The position numbers were made by a program, and so were the translations under genes. From Loigolactobacillus iwatensis (GTDB taxonomy: Bacteria > Bacillota > Bacilli > Lactobacillales > Lactobacillaceae), in assembly GCF_003950295.1 (NCBI RefSeq), contig NZ_RHNP01000007.1, positions 1 to 64,000 of the forward strand: DNA of 64,000 bases. Reading direction: 5' to 3'. The stretch's first letter is position 1. Every line of letters starts with the position of its first letter. Shown here one piece after another: positions 23,775-32,833 of this stretch. The notes beneath the pieces were generated by a model. It was not told the origin of the DNA, did no database searches, and saw nothing but the letters and a program-made list of their open reading frames with translations.

Positions 23775-24764
23775 ATGACGGAAAGATATGACGCAATTAA
23801 CTGGAATGCCGTTTCCGATGCAATTGATAAAGCAACTTGGGAAAAATTAACCGAACAATTTTGGTTAGACACCCGAATTCCCGTTTCCAACGATTTAGAT
23901 GACTGGCGCACCTTAGATGATACCCACCAATGGCTTGTTGGCCACGTTTTTGGCGGTTTGACGCTTTTAGACACTTTGCAATCACAAGATGGCTTAGCTG
24001 CCTTGCGCCAAGATGTGCGGACACCCCATGAAACAGCCGTTTTAAATAACATCCAGTTTATGGAATCAGTCCACGCTAAGAGTTATTCAACTATTTTTTC
24101 AACCTTGAATACACCTGACCAAATTAGCGAAATTTTCGACTGGAGTGACACCGAAGAATACTTACAAAATAAGGCTTCTTGGATCTACGACATTTATCGT
24201 GATACCACCGTTGATCCTTTGAAGAAAAAAGTGGCCAACGTCTTCCTTGAAACGTGCCTCTTTTACTCTGGTTTCTACACCCCGCTATTTTATCTGGGCA
24301 ATAATAAATTAGCCAACGTGGCCGAAATTATTAAATTAATTCTGCGGGACGAATCAGTTCACGGCACCTACATTGGTTACAAATTCCAGTTAGGTTTCAA
24401 CCAACTTTCCAAAAATGAACAAGATAGTATGCGCGATTGGTTATACGACTTCATGTATAAACTTTACGCTAATGAAGAGAAATACACCCATTTACTTTAC
24501 GATCAAGTTGGTTGGACCGAAGACGTTTTGACCTTTGTGCGTTATAACGCCAATAAAGCGTTGATGAATCTAGGCCAGTCGGCGCTTTTTCCTGACACAG
24601 AGGCCGACGTCAACCCGATCGTCATGAACGGAATTTCAACTTCCACAGCTAACCACGACTTCTTCTCGCAAGTTGGTAATGGTTACCGCCTCGGCCAAGT
24701 TGAGGCCATGAAAGACGACGATTATTCAGTCGGTGCACCAAAAGAACCAAAACCAAAAGACTAA
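23775..24764 (+). CDS. nrdF: Class Ib ribonucleoside-diphosphate reductase beta subunit
   Basis: The 329-residue dimetal-tyrosyl-radical subunit. Metal ligands are recognisable in LLDTLQSQDG (Asp), FMESVHAKSYS (ExxH, with the radical Tyr just after), LETCLFYSGF and LRDESVHGTYIG (second ExxH). I chose the ATG at 23775, which has AAAGGAAG seven bases upstream; the frame can be extended to 23757 without good reason. About 120 bp separates it from nrdE. No nrdI follows or precedes it in the window, although class Ib enzymes usually need the flavodoxin NrdI for manganese cofactor assembly. Confidence 0.96.
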   Translation: MTERYDAINWNAVSDAIDKATWEKLTEQFWLDTRIPVSNDLDDWRTLDDTHQWLVGHVFGGLTLLDTLQSQDGLAALRQDVRTPHETAVLNNIQFMESVHAKSYSTIFSTLNTPDQISEIFDWSDTEEYLQNKASWIYDIYRDTTVDPLKKKVANVFLETCLFYSGFYTPLFYLGNNKLANVAEIIKLILRDESVHGTYIGYKFQLGFNQLSKNEQDSMRDWLYDFMYKLYANEEKYTHLLYDQVGWTEDVLTFVRYNANKALMNLGQSALFPDTEADVNPIVMNGISTSTANHDFFSQVGNGYRLGQVEAMKDDDYSVGAPKEPKPKD

Positions 24765-24776
24765 AAGATAACACAA

Positions 24777-24866
24777 AAGCAGTACTGCAACTTTGAAGCG
24801 TCCTACACCATTAGACTTAACTGTCTAATAATATCGGACGCTTCTTCTTTTGCAGTACTGCTTTTT
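24777..24866 (+). terminator. Long terminator hairpin after nrdF
   Basis: AGCAGTACTGCAA / TTGCAGTACTGCT, GAAGCGTCC / GGACGCTTC and ATTAGAC / GTCTAAT stack into one long stem ending in TTTTT. Confidence 0.9.
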
Positions 24867-25001
24867 ATGATTATTTTATTTAATTCGTTAATCGATTAGG
24901 CCTAGTCAGAAAAATTTATTTTTGTCGGTATTTTTCTGCTTAACCTGGGTGAAAAATACTTGAAAGAGCAACTTCCTGTACCTTTTCCACCACTCGATAA
25001 A

Positions 25002-25370
25002 TTAAACGTTCAATTCAGCGCTAATATCAACAATATTAACGTTAGGATCCATTTGTTCACTTTCACTAGATAAACTTAGCGTGTTCAGGCGCGGATTAAC
25101 GTCCAATTTCATATTTTCATCTAAATAGGTTTTGGAATATGGTTTGATGTTAATTGGGCCGACAGTACTATCAATTGTTCCACCGTACTCGTCACCAATC
25201 GCTTCGTCCTGATCAACAACTAATAACCGGTAGCTCAGATTAAGTGCGCACGAGCCAAGCTTTGAATATTTGCCGACACCATCATCCAAATCAAGAATCA
25301 ATTTCTTATCGGCGCCTAAATAATTTGCCAATTTCTGCTTTGCTGCATCCGTAATTGTTAATTTCATCAA
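25002..25370 (-). CDS. Fe-S biogenesis-like (HesB/IscA-fold) protein
   Basis: A 122-residue protein of the lactobacillus group annotated as iron-sulfur cluster biosynthesis family. It begins MKLTITDAAKQKLANYLGAD like A-type carriers, then LILDLDDGVGKYSKLGSCAL, and ends LNTLSLSSESEQMDPNVNIVD. Only one cysteine is visible (in GSCAL), where true A-type carriers have three. Cluster binding is therefore doubtful and the family name may overstate the function. Two adjacent ATGs (25370 and 25367) are possible. It is a single gene. Confidence 0.75.
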   Translation of the reverse strand: MMKLTITDAAKQKLANYLGADKKLILDLDDGVGKYSKLGSCALNLSYRLLVVDQDEAIGDEYGGTIDSTVGPINIKPYSKTYLDENMKLDVNPRLNTLSLSSESEQMDPNVNIVDISAELNV

Positions 25371-25573
25371 CCAACACTCCTTTGCTTTTTTAATACCTCA
25401 CAAATTATATTGTACGCAATTTATTATTGAATACAACCAATTTGCTTAGTTGTGAAGTTTGCTCCTAAATTACCGTAACTGTATTTGAACCTCAGCGCTA
25501 TCTCATAAGATTGAGCTTTCTTAAACACTTTCACCGTAATTTCAGTCTACGATTTTTAACACCTAAAAAGCAA

Positions 25574-28261
25574 CTATTGTGTTTTATCACGCGATTTTCG
25601 CGGTAAATGCTTGCCCAGGCCACTACGCAAATCGGCCAACGTTTCATCTGGTCCCTTGCGTTGTTCTACCCGTAAAAAGCGTGGAATAAGCAATAAATGA
25701 CGGTGTTTGGGCGCCTTAACCTTCTGATTAACCACCAACATAATCTGTAACAGGACAAACAAAATAGAACTGTGTTTACTGTAAGCAATGTATTTGGGTA
25801 TCCACTGGGTCACGTACTTATTTTTATAAGCACGCAGGCCTTGGAACCCATAAAAACGGTAGCCGTACTCGTAAACCAGGTGTGCTAGTCGTTCTTGAAT
25901 AAAGCTGTACTTAGAAACGCCAACGTTCGCAAGTGGCGCGTTCCCAAGGTCAAACGATTGATAATCTTGTGCCTGACCCTCTTGAAATAAATGAATGAAA
26001 ACCTCATCCATTATTCCTGAAGGCGCCGACTTCAAATGGCGCATTAAATCAATCGAAAGAACACCGTTACTCATTGGCATCAAATTGGCGAAGGCGACCC
26101 ACTGACCATTCTTATCACTAATTACCGCGATTGGCGTGCGATTCAGATAATATTCATCAAAAAAGCCTAAAGAAAAGCCTTCTTCATGCCGTCCATCCAG
26201 CCAGCTATCAGAAATTCGGCGTAGTTTCGCGAATTGCTCGGCCGTGTACGGTGGTTGAATCAGTTGGAATTGATAGCCTTCGCGATTGAATTTGTTCATC
26301 AAAGTACGCTCGGCCTTACGCTTTTTACCACTTAACGAAAAGTCCGCCAACCGAACGTAGCCTTCTTCACCAATCTTAATGAAGTCGTACCCAATCTCAT
26401 GTAATTGCATCGTTAGTTCACTAGAAATTTCGTAAAATACGAGGCTAAAACCGAGACTATCCGCATCATCCATAAACTTTTCAATAGCGGTAGTTAACAC
26501 TTGGGGATTACCGACTGGCTCCCCCATAACAATCAGTCGATTGGCCTTTTGCTGGTACATGAACATGACTTGATCTTCACCATCAACTTGGTAGAAATAA
26601 AGCTCCTTATCGCGTAAATAAGCCAAGTGCGAAACCTCGTTACCACCAAATTTTTTAATCAACTGATGAACACGCTGTTCATCAAAAGCCGCGGCCAGTT
26701 GGCGCCGGGAATAAGTTAAATACTGATAAATAACCAATAACGCTAAGGCCGCAATCAGCATGCCAATAAAACCAGTGATCCACAAACGTTCCGACGGGAA
26801 AAATAACGCGGTTGGTACCTTGTGAACGTGGTGCGGCGATTGAGGCAGATTATAAACCCCAACAATTGTGTAAACAATGAAGGATCCAGCAAATAAAACC
26901 CAATCAAATAGAGTACTTCCCCACGACAAAGCCATTTTTTCACGGTATAACTCATGCTTGCTAAAAATCGTTGCGATTAAGATCACGCCAAGTAATAGCG
27001 CCATTTTCCATGAAAAATCACGCCACAACGTGTTAAGAATCGCAACTACCAGTAAAATCAAAGTTGGATAGTAGGCACGTTGTACCTTAGCCGCAATCCC
27101 CCGCGCAAATCCCAGTAGTAAGAAAGCCATAATGATATTCGTAACCTGATCTAAGAAAACAAAGGTATACGGGTAAAGACGAGCAAATAAACGGTTATTT
27201 AGCGCAAAATTAGGTACCGTCGAAAGAATTAAGAGCATTACGCCAGAGAAATATAGGAAGATCACTAAAATACCGTGGGCTGTCTTCTGGAGTACTAATT
27301 TTGGCAATCCCTGCAAAAAGGTGTTCAGTCGTTGTCCAGCATCCTGAATAAAAAGAAAAACACCCACTAAAAACGGAAAAATATAGTAAAACAGACGGTA
27401 GAATAAGAGCCAAATAACTGCCGTCGAACGATCAACGCCGATAAAGCCCAACCCGATAATCATAAAAACATCAAAAGTTCCCAAACCACCAGGTAGCATG
27501 GAAACAACGCCAATCACCGAAGCAATCGCAAATAAGGGAACCACATTAGGTAAATTGACCGGAACCTTAAGTAAGTAACCAATAAAGACAAAGAAGAGTA
27601 CACAAAAACCCCATTCAAAACTTGAGCCAATCGTCAAACGTAGCTCACGCCGGAGTGGTAAATCAGCAAAGAACTTAGAATCCCGCAAATGAGTGACTAG
27701 CATCAACAATGGAAAATAAAGCCCACCACCAACTAACCAAATCCAATAATGACCATAGACTGAGCCTACATTAAACCCAAAAATTAAGCCTAGTGAAACC
27801 AGACATAATAACGACAAACCAGATAGTAGGAATAAAGCAATTTTTGAGATAGCAAACACAACCTGCTTGTGGGTTGCCTGTTTACTATAAAAATTAGCCC
27901 GTAAAGTTGCCCCTAAAAAACCACCAAAGCCCGCAATATTCGTAAAGGTATTGACAATCCAACCAGATTTAACGATATACCGCTTTTTATATTCGCCTGG
28001 TAGAAATTGGACAATGGTAAAATCATAATTTAGCATGGGCAAAACAGCCACAAAACCAGCAACTAACATTAATAAAAGTGTGCCTGGATCTTGCGTGGCC
28101 AGACTTGCTCGTAGTTGGCGACCATTTAACTGCCGGCTGATGTTACCAATCTCAAAAATAACGAATACTAACATTGATAAAACAAACAGTGATTTTAAAA
28201 TAGTTAATCGCTTCTCGATAAATGCTAATACACGCCGAAAAAGTACTCTAAGTTTCTTCAA
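25574..28261 (-). CDS. mprF: Bifunctional lysylphosphatidylglycerol synthetase/flippase MprF
   Basis: An 895-residue membrane protein. The N-terminal two thirds hold about 14 membrane segments (flippase part, with MLPGGLGTFD near 255-265, a family signature). The C-terminal region (about 540-850) is the cytosolic GNAT-like aminoacyl-PG synthase with FGGNEVSHLAYLRDKELYF, RLIVMGEPVGNP, RKAERTLMNKFNREGY, DSWLDGRHEEGFSLGFFDEYYL and YGYRFYGFQGLRAYKNKYVTQW. It would add lysine (or another amino acid) to phosphatidylglycerol and flip the lipid, reducing the negative surface charge and raising resistance to cationic peptides. No LysX-like tRNA synthetase fusion is present. The gene is isolated, with about 530 bp empty upstream. 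Confidence 0.95.
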   Translation of the reverse strand: MKKLRVLFRRVLAFIEKRLTILKSLFVLSMLVFVIFEIGNISRQLNGRQLRASLATQDPGTLLLMLVAGFVAVLPMLNYDFTIVQFLPGEYKKRYIVKSGWIVNTFTNIAGFGGFLGATLRANFYSKQATHKQVVFAISKIALFLLSGLSLLCLVSLGLIFGFNVGSVYGHYWIWLVGGGLYFPLLMLVTHLRDSKFFADLPLRRELRLTIGSSFEWGFCVLFFVFIGYLLKVPVNLPNVVPLFAIASVIGVVSMLPGGLGTFDVFMIIGLGFIGVDRSTAVIWLLFYRLFYYIFPFLVGVFLFIQDAGQRLNTFLQGLPKLVLQKTAHGILVIFLYFSGVMLLILSTVPNFALNNRLFARLYPYTFVFLDQVTNIIMAFLLLGFARGIAAKVQRAYYPTLILLVVAILNTLWRDFSWKMALLLGVILIATIFSKHELYREKMALSWGSTLFDWVLFAGSFIVYTIVGVYNLPQSPHHVHKVPTALFFPSERLWITGFIGMLIAALALLVIYQYLTYSRRQLAAAFDEQRVHQLIKKFGGNEVSHLAYLRDKELYFYQVDGEDQVMFMYQQKANRLIVMGEPVGNPQVLTTAIEKFMDDADSLGFSLVFYEISSELTMQLHEIGYDFIKIGEEGYVRLADFSLSGKKRKAERTLMNKFNREGYQFQLIQPPYTAEQFAKLRRISDSWLDGRHEEGFSLGFFDEYYLNRTPIAVISDKNGQWVAFANLMPMSNGVLSIDLMRHLKSAPSGIMDEVFIHLFQEGQAQDYQSFDLGNAPLANVGVSKYSFIQERLAHLVYEYGYRFYGFQGLRAYKNKYVTQWIPKYIAYSKHSSILFVLLQIMLVVNQKVKAPKHRHLLLIPRFLRVEQRKGPDETLADLRSGLGKHLPRKSRDKTQ

Positions 28262-28790
28262 ACCTAATCCACCCGCTCCTTCTTGTCATGCATCTATTAT
28301 CGCAATAAGTTCGCTAGTTTTCAACAAACCCGCTTGTAGTTTAACTAAAAACCAGTTAAGTTTTGCGTAGTAAGCCAAAGTAACGAATGCTTCGCACAAC
28401 AACTACTTTAGCAATTAAGATTACCTGTATTGCGAAATAAGATGATTGTGTTTTAACGCGTTGCTACTAATTTATCTGCCGAATGCATTTAGAATGCACC
28501 ACTAAACTAAAGCTACTTTCGTAAGTGGCTCTATTTTAAATATCCGGCAAACAAACTTGAATTTATCTTATCACCTAAAATAGTTATTTTACCTTTCATT
28601 CAATCATGCTACTATTAAATTAGTAATGATAGTTTTCAAAATTGGTCAATCACCAGGCTTCAAAAATGGGAACGAACTGCGTGTAAGACTGATTTTGGAT
28701 TGAACAAAGACCATTTTCGTTCAACGACGGTTCAGTTAACCACCGTTATTTGGCGAAAAACAACAATAATTTTATTTGGAGGAATAAATT
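28262..28790. other. Gene-free region between mprF and the lipoprotein gene
   Basis: This divergent intergenic region must hold two promoters. Short hairpins are visible near 28700-28750 (TGAAC / GTTCA and ACGGT / ACCGT) in the leader of the lipoprotein gene. I found no convincing coding frame or known riboswitch. Confidence 0.5.
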
Positions 28791-29477
28791 ATGAAAAAAT
28801 TGGTTAGTTTAGGCATCATCACGCTATCCACTCTCACCTTAGCAGCATGTGGCCATAATGACTCGGCGGACAAGGATAGCGCCTCACATTCTGAAAGCAT
28901 CGTAAAAATGAACAGCGCTTCACGTGCCAAAGCAAAATCAATAAGTAGCGCCAAAAAAATGTCCCGTAATGCAAAAAAAGAGGCCACAGCGGCTTCAAAA
29001 GAGTCTAGAAAAGCAGCGGCTGCCGCACAATCGGCCGCAGCAATTAGTAGCTCAGCACAAAATTCGCAGAGCGCGGCAAAACAACAAAACATGATGCAAA
29101 ATAATGCTAACGATAGTTCTAATAACAAAGTTAATAATAATTCAAATGCCGCTAGTTCTGCTTATTCCGCAAGTAGCTCAAGTACACCAGCAACGCAAAA
29201 CACCAACACGATTAGTAGCCCCCAGCAGGCCGAAGCCGCCGTAGTAGCCAAAGTTGGCAACGGCGATCAAAGCGATCCAATAACTTGGACCTACATGGCC
29301 AGCGGTGACAACAAAATGCTGACCGACCCCAACGGCAACTCCTATTACTGGATTCGTGGCGAACGCCGCTCGGCCATTGAAGCGTACCAAAAATCAGGTG
29401 CCGGCTCGTACGACGGCCTAGATTACTACGTTTACCCGAATGGTACTGTGGTTAACCGAGATAGTACAGGGTTTTAG
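28791..29477 (+). CDS. Secreted lipoprotein with low-complexity Ser/Ala/Asn linker
   Basis: A 228-residue protein. The signal peptide MKKLVSLGIITLSTLTLAAC ends in the lipobox LAAC with the lipidated C20. A Lys/Ala/Ser-rich helical stretch (about 40-95), then an Asn/Ser-rich linker (95-145), leads to a compact C-terminal domain of about 80 residues (QAEAAVVAKVGNGDQSDPIT ... YYVYPNGTVVNRDSTG) rich in aromatic residues. I do not recognise the domain; similar C-termini occur in lactobacillus lipoproteins and it may be a small extracellular binding module. TTTGGAGGAATAAATT gives a strong start. It is a single gene. It is not PplA: there is no FMN-attachment motif (S/T)GAT-type pair. Confidence 0.8.
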   Translation: MKKLVSLGIITLSTLTLAACGHNDSADKDSASHSESIVKMNSASRAKAKSISSAKKMSRNAKKEATAASKESRKAAAAAQSAAAISSSAQNSQSAAKQQNMMQNNANDSSNNKVNNNSNAASSAYSASSSSTPATQNTNTISSPQQAEAAVVAKVGNGDQSDPITWTYMASGDNKMLTDPNGNSYYWIRGERRSAIEAYQKSGAGSYDGLDYYVYPNGTVVNRDSTGF

Positions 29478-29642
29478 CTTACTGAACGTTTAGTTATCAT
29501 AAATCATAATCAGTTTAGTTGTTCAAATAAAAAAATTCCGACCCTTTTTTCGCGCTAATAACAATTCTCTTATTCTTTAAACTTCTTCACATTTAATGAT
29601 GCGTCTAAGTAAAAAGCTGTTCTTTTTTAATTTAGATCTACC

Positions 29643-29676
29643 TTCTGGTATTAACAAATAACTAATACCAGTTTTT
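29643..29676 (+). terminator. Terminator downstream of the lipoprotein gene
   Basis: CTGGTATTA, 9-base loop, TAATACCAG, then TTTTTATTT. Confidence 0.8.
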
Positions 29677-29690
29677 ATTTCGAATTAATC

Positions 29691-29726
29691 AAAAAAGACC
29701 TCCCAAAATTACTTGGCAGATCTTTT
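29691..29726 (-). terminator. Terminator after rplL
   Basis: The minus strand AGATCTGCC, 10-base loop, GGGAGGTCT is followed by TTTTT, with mismatches in the stem. It is about 95 bases past rplL. Confidence 0.7.
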
Positions 29727-29819
29727 AACAGTAAACCAAATCATACTCCAAAACTTTTAAATCACTTATCGCAATCAAAGTTAGACGTATTTGGTCTCCT
29801 TCAAATAAATGTTAATTTA

Positions 29820-30188
29820 TTATTTAACGGTAACTTCAGCGCCGGCTTCTTCAAGCTTAGCCTTAAGTTCGTTAGCTTCGTCTTCAGAAACGCCTTCTTT
29901 GATAACTGTAGGAGCGTTATCAACCATATCTTTAGCGTCTTTCAAACCAGCACCCGTGATTTCACGAACTGCTTTGATTGCTTTGATCTTAGCTGAACCA
30001 CCAGAAGTAAGTTCAACGTCAAATTCAGTTTGTGCAGCAGCAGTGTCTCCGCCAGCAGCACCTGCAGCAGCTACTGGAGCAGCAGCGCTAACACCAAATT
30101 CGTCTTCAATTGCTTTAACTAAGTCGTTTAATTCAAGGATTGTTGCGTCTTTTAATTGTGCAACGATTGCATCTGTATCTAATGCCAT
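29820..30188 (-). CDS. rplL: 50S ribosomal protein L7/L12
   Basis: The 122-residue stalk protein. The N-terminal dimerisation part ([20 protein letters not shown]) is followed by the Ala/Gly hinge (about 37-50) and the C-terminal factor-binding domain ([20 protein letters not shown]). I chose the ATG at 30188, which has GAGGAGGAAAACGAAC upstream; the longer frame to 30236 adds an unrelated leader. It is the second gene of rplJ-rplL. A stem-loop lies between the two genes (30253-30312). Confidence 0.98.
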   Translation of the reverse strand: MALDTDAIVAQLKDATILELNDLVKAIEDEFGVSAAAPVAAAGAAGGDTAAAQTEFDVELTSGGSAKIKAIKAVREITGAGLKDAKDMVDNAPTVIKEGVSEDEANELKAKLEEAGAEVTVK

Positions 30189-30252
30189 GTTCGTTTTCCT
30201 CCTCAGGAATAATTGATTAGCTTTTATTTTTAACAAAAGCTTTGGATTTTCG

Positions 30253-30312
30253 GAGGATGACTACCTGAACTCCAGCAAAAAAGTGCCTGGGTTCAGCAGC
30301 ATCCTTCCGTAA
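30253..30312 (-). other. Stem-loop in the rplJ-rplL spacer
   Basis: The minus strand CGGAAGGATG and CATCCTCCG enclose CTGAACCCAGG and TGGAGTTCAGG, giving a two-part hairpin without a clean T-run after it. Such spacer hairpins are common here and may serve RNA processing or tune the L10:L12 ratio. Confidence 0.55.
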
Positions 30313-30341
30313 AACTAATTGTCAGTTAACCTAACAATATT

Positions 30342-30854
30342 TTATTCAGCATCAGCGCCGTCTTCAGGCTTTGCGTCAGCAACTGCTTTAACTGCGTAAG
30401 CAACGTTGCGAACTGGAGCTTGTAAGACAGAAAGCAACATTGATAATAAGCCATCGCGATCTGGTAACTTGGACAAATCAGTGATTTGGTCTAAGCTAGC
30501 AACTTTACCTTCGATTAAACCGCCTTTGATTTCCAAAGCGTCGGCTGTTTCGGCAAACTTAGCAATGATCCGGGCTGGGGCAACAACGTCTTCATTTGAA
30601 AAGGCAACTGCTGTAGGACCAACAAAGGTATCATCCAAGCCTTCAAAACCTGCTTTATCAGCCGCACGACGTAAAATCGTGTTTTTGATAACGTGTAATT
30701 CAACATCTGCATCACGTAATTGCTTACGTAACTCAGTATCTTGCGCAACTGTTAAGCCACGAGAATCAACGATAACGGCCGAAGCCGCATTTTTAAAGCG
30801 ATCAGTAACTGTATCAACAACTTTTGCTTTTTGAGCAATAACTGCTTCACTCAC
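30342..30854 (-). CDS. rplJ: 50S ribosomal protein L10
   Basis: The 170-residue stalk base protein begins at a GTG (30854) with GGAGGTGAAATACTC upstream: (M)[15 protein letters not shown]. Family segments are [34 protein letters not shown] and [20 protein letters not shown]. The C-terminal helix that binds L12 dimers spans about 135-165. The longer frame to 30896 runs into the leader RNA and is not used. L10, in complex with L12, is expected to repress its own operon through the leader at 30911-31048. Confidence 0.97.
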   Translation of the reverse strand: MSEAVIAQKAKVVDTVTDRFKNAASAVIVDSRGLTVAQDTELRKQLRDADVELHVIKNTILRRAADKAGFEGLDDTFVGPTAVAFSNEDVVAPARIIAKFAETADALEIKGGLIEGKVASLDQITDLSKLPDRDGLLSMLLSVLQAPVRNVAYAVKAVADAKPEDGADAE

Positions 30855-30910
30855 GAGTATTTCACCTCCTGAAATTATTTGGTGACCAAATGCCACCAGG
30901 GGCTTTCTCC

Positions 30911-31048
30911 TAAATAAAAAACGCTGTGCCTAAGGACACAACGCCGATTGAGAGTCTGCTAAAAACCGTACAAACTTTCTCCTCGGCGGGCCGCTTATAA
31001 ATAAGCATTTAAGGTAAACACCTGAGTCTTAGGTAGAAATAATAACCG
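30911..31048 (-). ncRNA. L10 leader: autoregulatory RNA upstream of rplJ-rplL
   Basis: The transcribed leader contains ACCTAAGACTCAGGTG, a second arm around AAGCGGCCCGCCGAGGAG, and at the end a terminator-like hairpin GGCGTTGTG ... CACAGCG followed by six T (30911-30945). This matches the layout of the Firmicutes L10 leader, in which L10(L12)4 binding shifts the balance to attenuation. The assignment is by position and layout; I did not run a covariance search. Confidence 0.82.
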
Positions 31049-31054
31049 TTTATA

Positions 31055-31083
31055 AATATAGCATATTCCAGTCATCCGGTCAA
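31055..31083 (-). promoter_or_regulatory. Promoter of rplJ-rplL
   Basis: The minus strand reads TTGACC, 17 bp, TATATT, with the start expected near 31048. Confidence 0.8.
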
Positions 31084-31217
31084 ATTTAGTTTTGAAAAGA
31101 AGTTCAGTAAAAGACGCTTATATTCCAGAATTGACCGTAAGAATGTTTTGAAAGGCGTGTTGTTTCAGCACCTTTTATAAAATTAACCCGAAACTAATCA
31201 AGAAAAATACCAACCCA

Positions 31218-31304
31218 GAGTGGGACAAAAGTCTGGGTTCACGTTCTAAAGCAATACTCGGAAATAATAAAAGGCTAGGATTTTTGTCCCGGCCTTATTT
31301 TATC
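31218..31304 (+). repeat. Family B terminator-linked element, short copy
   Basis: It starts GAGTGGGACAAAAGTCTGGG, then GTTCACGTTCTAAAGCAATA, then a hairpin AATAAAAGGCTAGGA / TCCCGGCCTTATTTT. It is shorter than the copies at 45921-46098 and 53108-53292 because the middle is missing. It lies between rplA and the rplJ promoter and may end the rplK-rplA transcript. Confidence 0.75.
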
Positions 31305-31395
31305 ATCAAAAACTACCTTTTATTTCACATTAACAATAAAAAAGAGTTACAACAAAAGTGAATTTGTCGCAACTCTATTTTCATAACAGTTTTAA

Positions 31396-32094
31396 TTAAG
31401 CCTTAGCAAAAGAACCAAGATCAACGTGGACACCAGGTCCAAAAGTTGAAGTGACTGCTAAGCTTTGGATATAAGTACCCTTAGTTGAAGCGGGACGTGC
31501 CTTAATAATTGTATCTTGCAATGTCTGGAAGTTCTCTAATAATTTGTCATCAGCAAATGATACCTTACCAATTGGTGCGTGAACAATTCCAGCTTTGTCA
31601 ACCCGGTAAGCAACTTGGCCTGCCTTGATGTCATTAACTGCTTTTGTTACGTCCATTGTTACAGTACCAGTCTTAGGGTTAGGCATTAAGCCTTTAGGTC
31701 CTAAGACACGGCCAAGACGACCTACTTGAGCCATCATTGGTGGTGTTGCAACGGCAACGTCGAAATCTAACCAGCCGTCTTGGATCTTTTTAACAAGATC
31801 CTCGGCACCGACAATATCAGCACCGGCAGCCTTTGCAGCTTCGGCTTGTGGGCCTTGGGCAAAGACGATTACCTTTTGTGTTTTACCAGTACCATTTGGT
31901 AAAACAACGGCACCACGAATTTGTTGATCAGCTTGTTTAGGATCAACGTTTAAACGATAAGCAACTTCGACAGTTGCGTCGAACTTGGCAAAGTCAACCT
32001 TTTTAACAAGTGCTACGGCGTCTTTTACGTCATAGTTTTTGTTAATATCAACTTGTTCCAAAGCTGCTGTATACTTTTTACTCTTTTTAGCCAT
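31396..32094 (-). CDS. rplA: 50S ribosomal protein L1
   Basis: The 232-residue L1-stalk protein. Family signatures are [49 protein letters not shown] (the classical motif, about 129-144) and [15 protein letters not shown]. The ATG at 32094 follows AGGAGGAAAAACACAA. In other bacteria L1 represses the L11-L1 operon. The 5' region carries an L1-site-like stem (32116-32147). A separate 165-base gap from rplK leaves room for its own control. Confidence 0.98.
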   Translation of the reverse strand: MAKKSKKYTAALEQVDINKNYDVKDAVALVKKVDFAKFDATVEVAYRLNVDPKQADQQIRGAVVLPNGTGKTQKVIVFAQGPQAEAAKAAGADIVGAEDLVKKIQDGWLDFDVAVATPPMMAQVGRLGRVLGPKGLMPNPKTGTVTMDVTKAVNDIKAGQVAYRVDKAGIVHAPIGKVSFADDKLLENFQTLQDTIIKARPASTKGTYIQSLAVTSTFGPGVHVDLGSFAKA

Positions 32095-32115
32095 TTGTGT
32101 TTTTCCTCCTTGCAA

Positions 32116-32147
32116 ATGTGGTCACTGGGAGCGTATCCCTTCCACTT
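32116..32147 (-). promoter_or_regulatory. L1-binding-site mimic upstream of rplA
   Basis: The minus strand AAGTGGAAGGGA, small loop, TCCCAGTGACCACAT. Outer GTGG / CCAC and inner GGGA / TCCC stems surround an asymmetric internal loop, as in the 23S rRNA L1 site (GUGGGAGGCU ... CCAC). Confidence 0.65.
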
Positions 32148-32259
32148 GATTAGCCAATTTTCATTGAAAATCCGCACATGTACGTTTTTAATTAGGACCC
32201 GTTTTAAGAACTATTGATTAGTATTTTATAACCAATCTAAGCATCTTTTACGGTACTCT

Positions 32260-32685
32260 TTAGTCTTTAACAGTAAAGCCCATTGAACGTGCTGTACCTT
32301 CAACCATGCGCATAGCAGATTCAACATCTGACGCGTTTAGGTCTTGCATTTTTGTTGTAGCGATTTCACGTACTTGGTCTTTAGAAACTTCAGCGACCTT
32401 TTTCGTGTTTGGTTCGCCAGAACCGTGTTCAACACCAGCAGCCTTTTTAAGCAAAACAGCAGCAGGTGGGGTCTTAGTTACGAAATCGAATGAACGATCT
32501 TCATAAACACTGATCACAACTGGAATTAACATGCCTGCTTGATCAGCAGTGCGTGCGTTAAATTCCTTAGTGAAGCCCATAATGTTAATACCTGCTTGTC
32601 CTAATGCTGGACCAACTGGTGGAGCCGGAGTTGCTTTACCGGCAGGAATCTGTAATTTTACAACGTTAACAACGTTTTTAGCCAC
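32260..32685 (-). CDS. rplK: 50S ribosomal protein L11
   Basis: The 141-residue protein of the GTPase-associated centre. The start is GTG at 32685 with GGAGGTTATGTCTC upstream; this yields exactly the usual length. Signatures are [28 protein letters not shown] (N-terminal, with the methylated Lys region) and the C-terminal rRNA-binding domain [22 protein letters not shown] ... GTARSMGF. The much longer frame to 32829 crosses the L1-mimic leader and is not used. It forms the operon rplK-rplA. Confidence 0.98.
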   Translation of the reverse strand: MAKNVVNVVKLQIPAGKATPAPPVGPALGQAGINIMGFTKEFNARTADQAGMLIPVVISVYEDRSFDFVTKTPPAAVLLKKAAGVEHGSGEPNTKKVAEVSKDQVREIATTKMQDLNASDVESAMRMVEGTARSMGFTVKD

Positions 32686-32710
32686 GAGACATAACCTCCT
32701 TAAGTCCGTG

Positions 32711-32748
32711 ATGTGGTCATTTTGGCTAGTATATTTAGCCTCCCACTT
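32711..32748 (-). promoter_or_regulatory. L1-binding-site mimic in the rplK leader
   Basis: The minus strand AAGTGGGAGGCTA, loop, TAGCCAAAATGACCACAT. The segment GTGGGAGGCT ... AGCC ... CCAC is nearly identical to the L1 site of 23S rRNA helix 76-78. It lies 26-63 bases upstream of the GTG start, where L1 binding could block initiation. Confidence 0.75.
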
Positions 32749-32833
32749 AACGTGCAGCCAAAATAAGACTGGTCGCACCAAAACAGTATAGCATGCCATT
32801 AAGCTAGAAGCAACGCTAATATCAAACAATCAT

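Noticed and set aside
28791-29477. PplA, the flavinylated EET lipoprotein
   Set aside because: It has a lipobox but no pair of FMN-attachment motifs and the size and domain are different.
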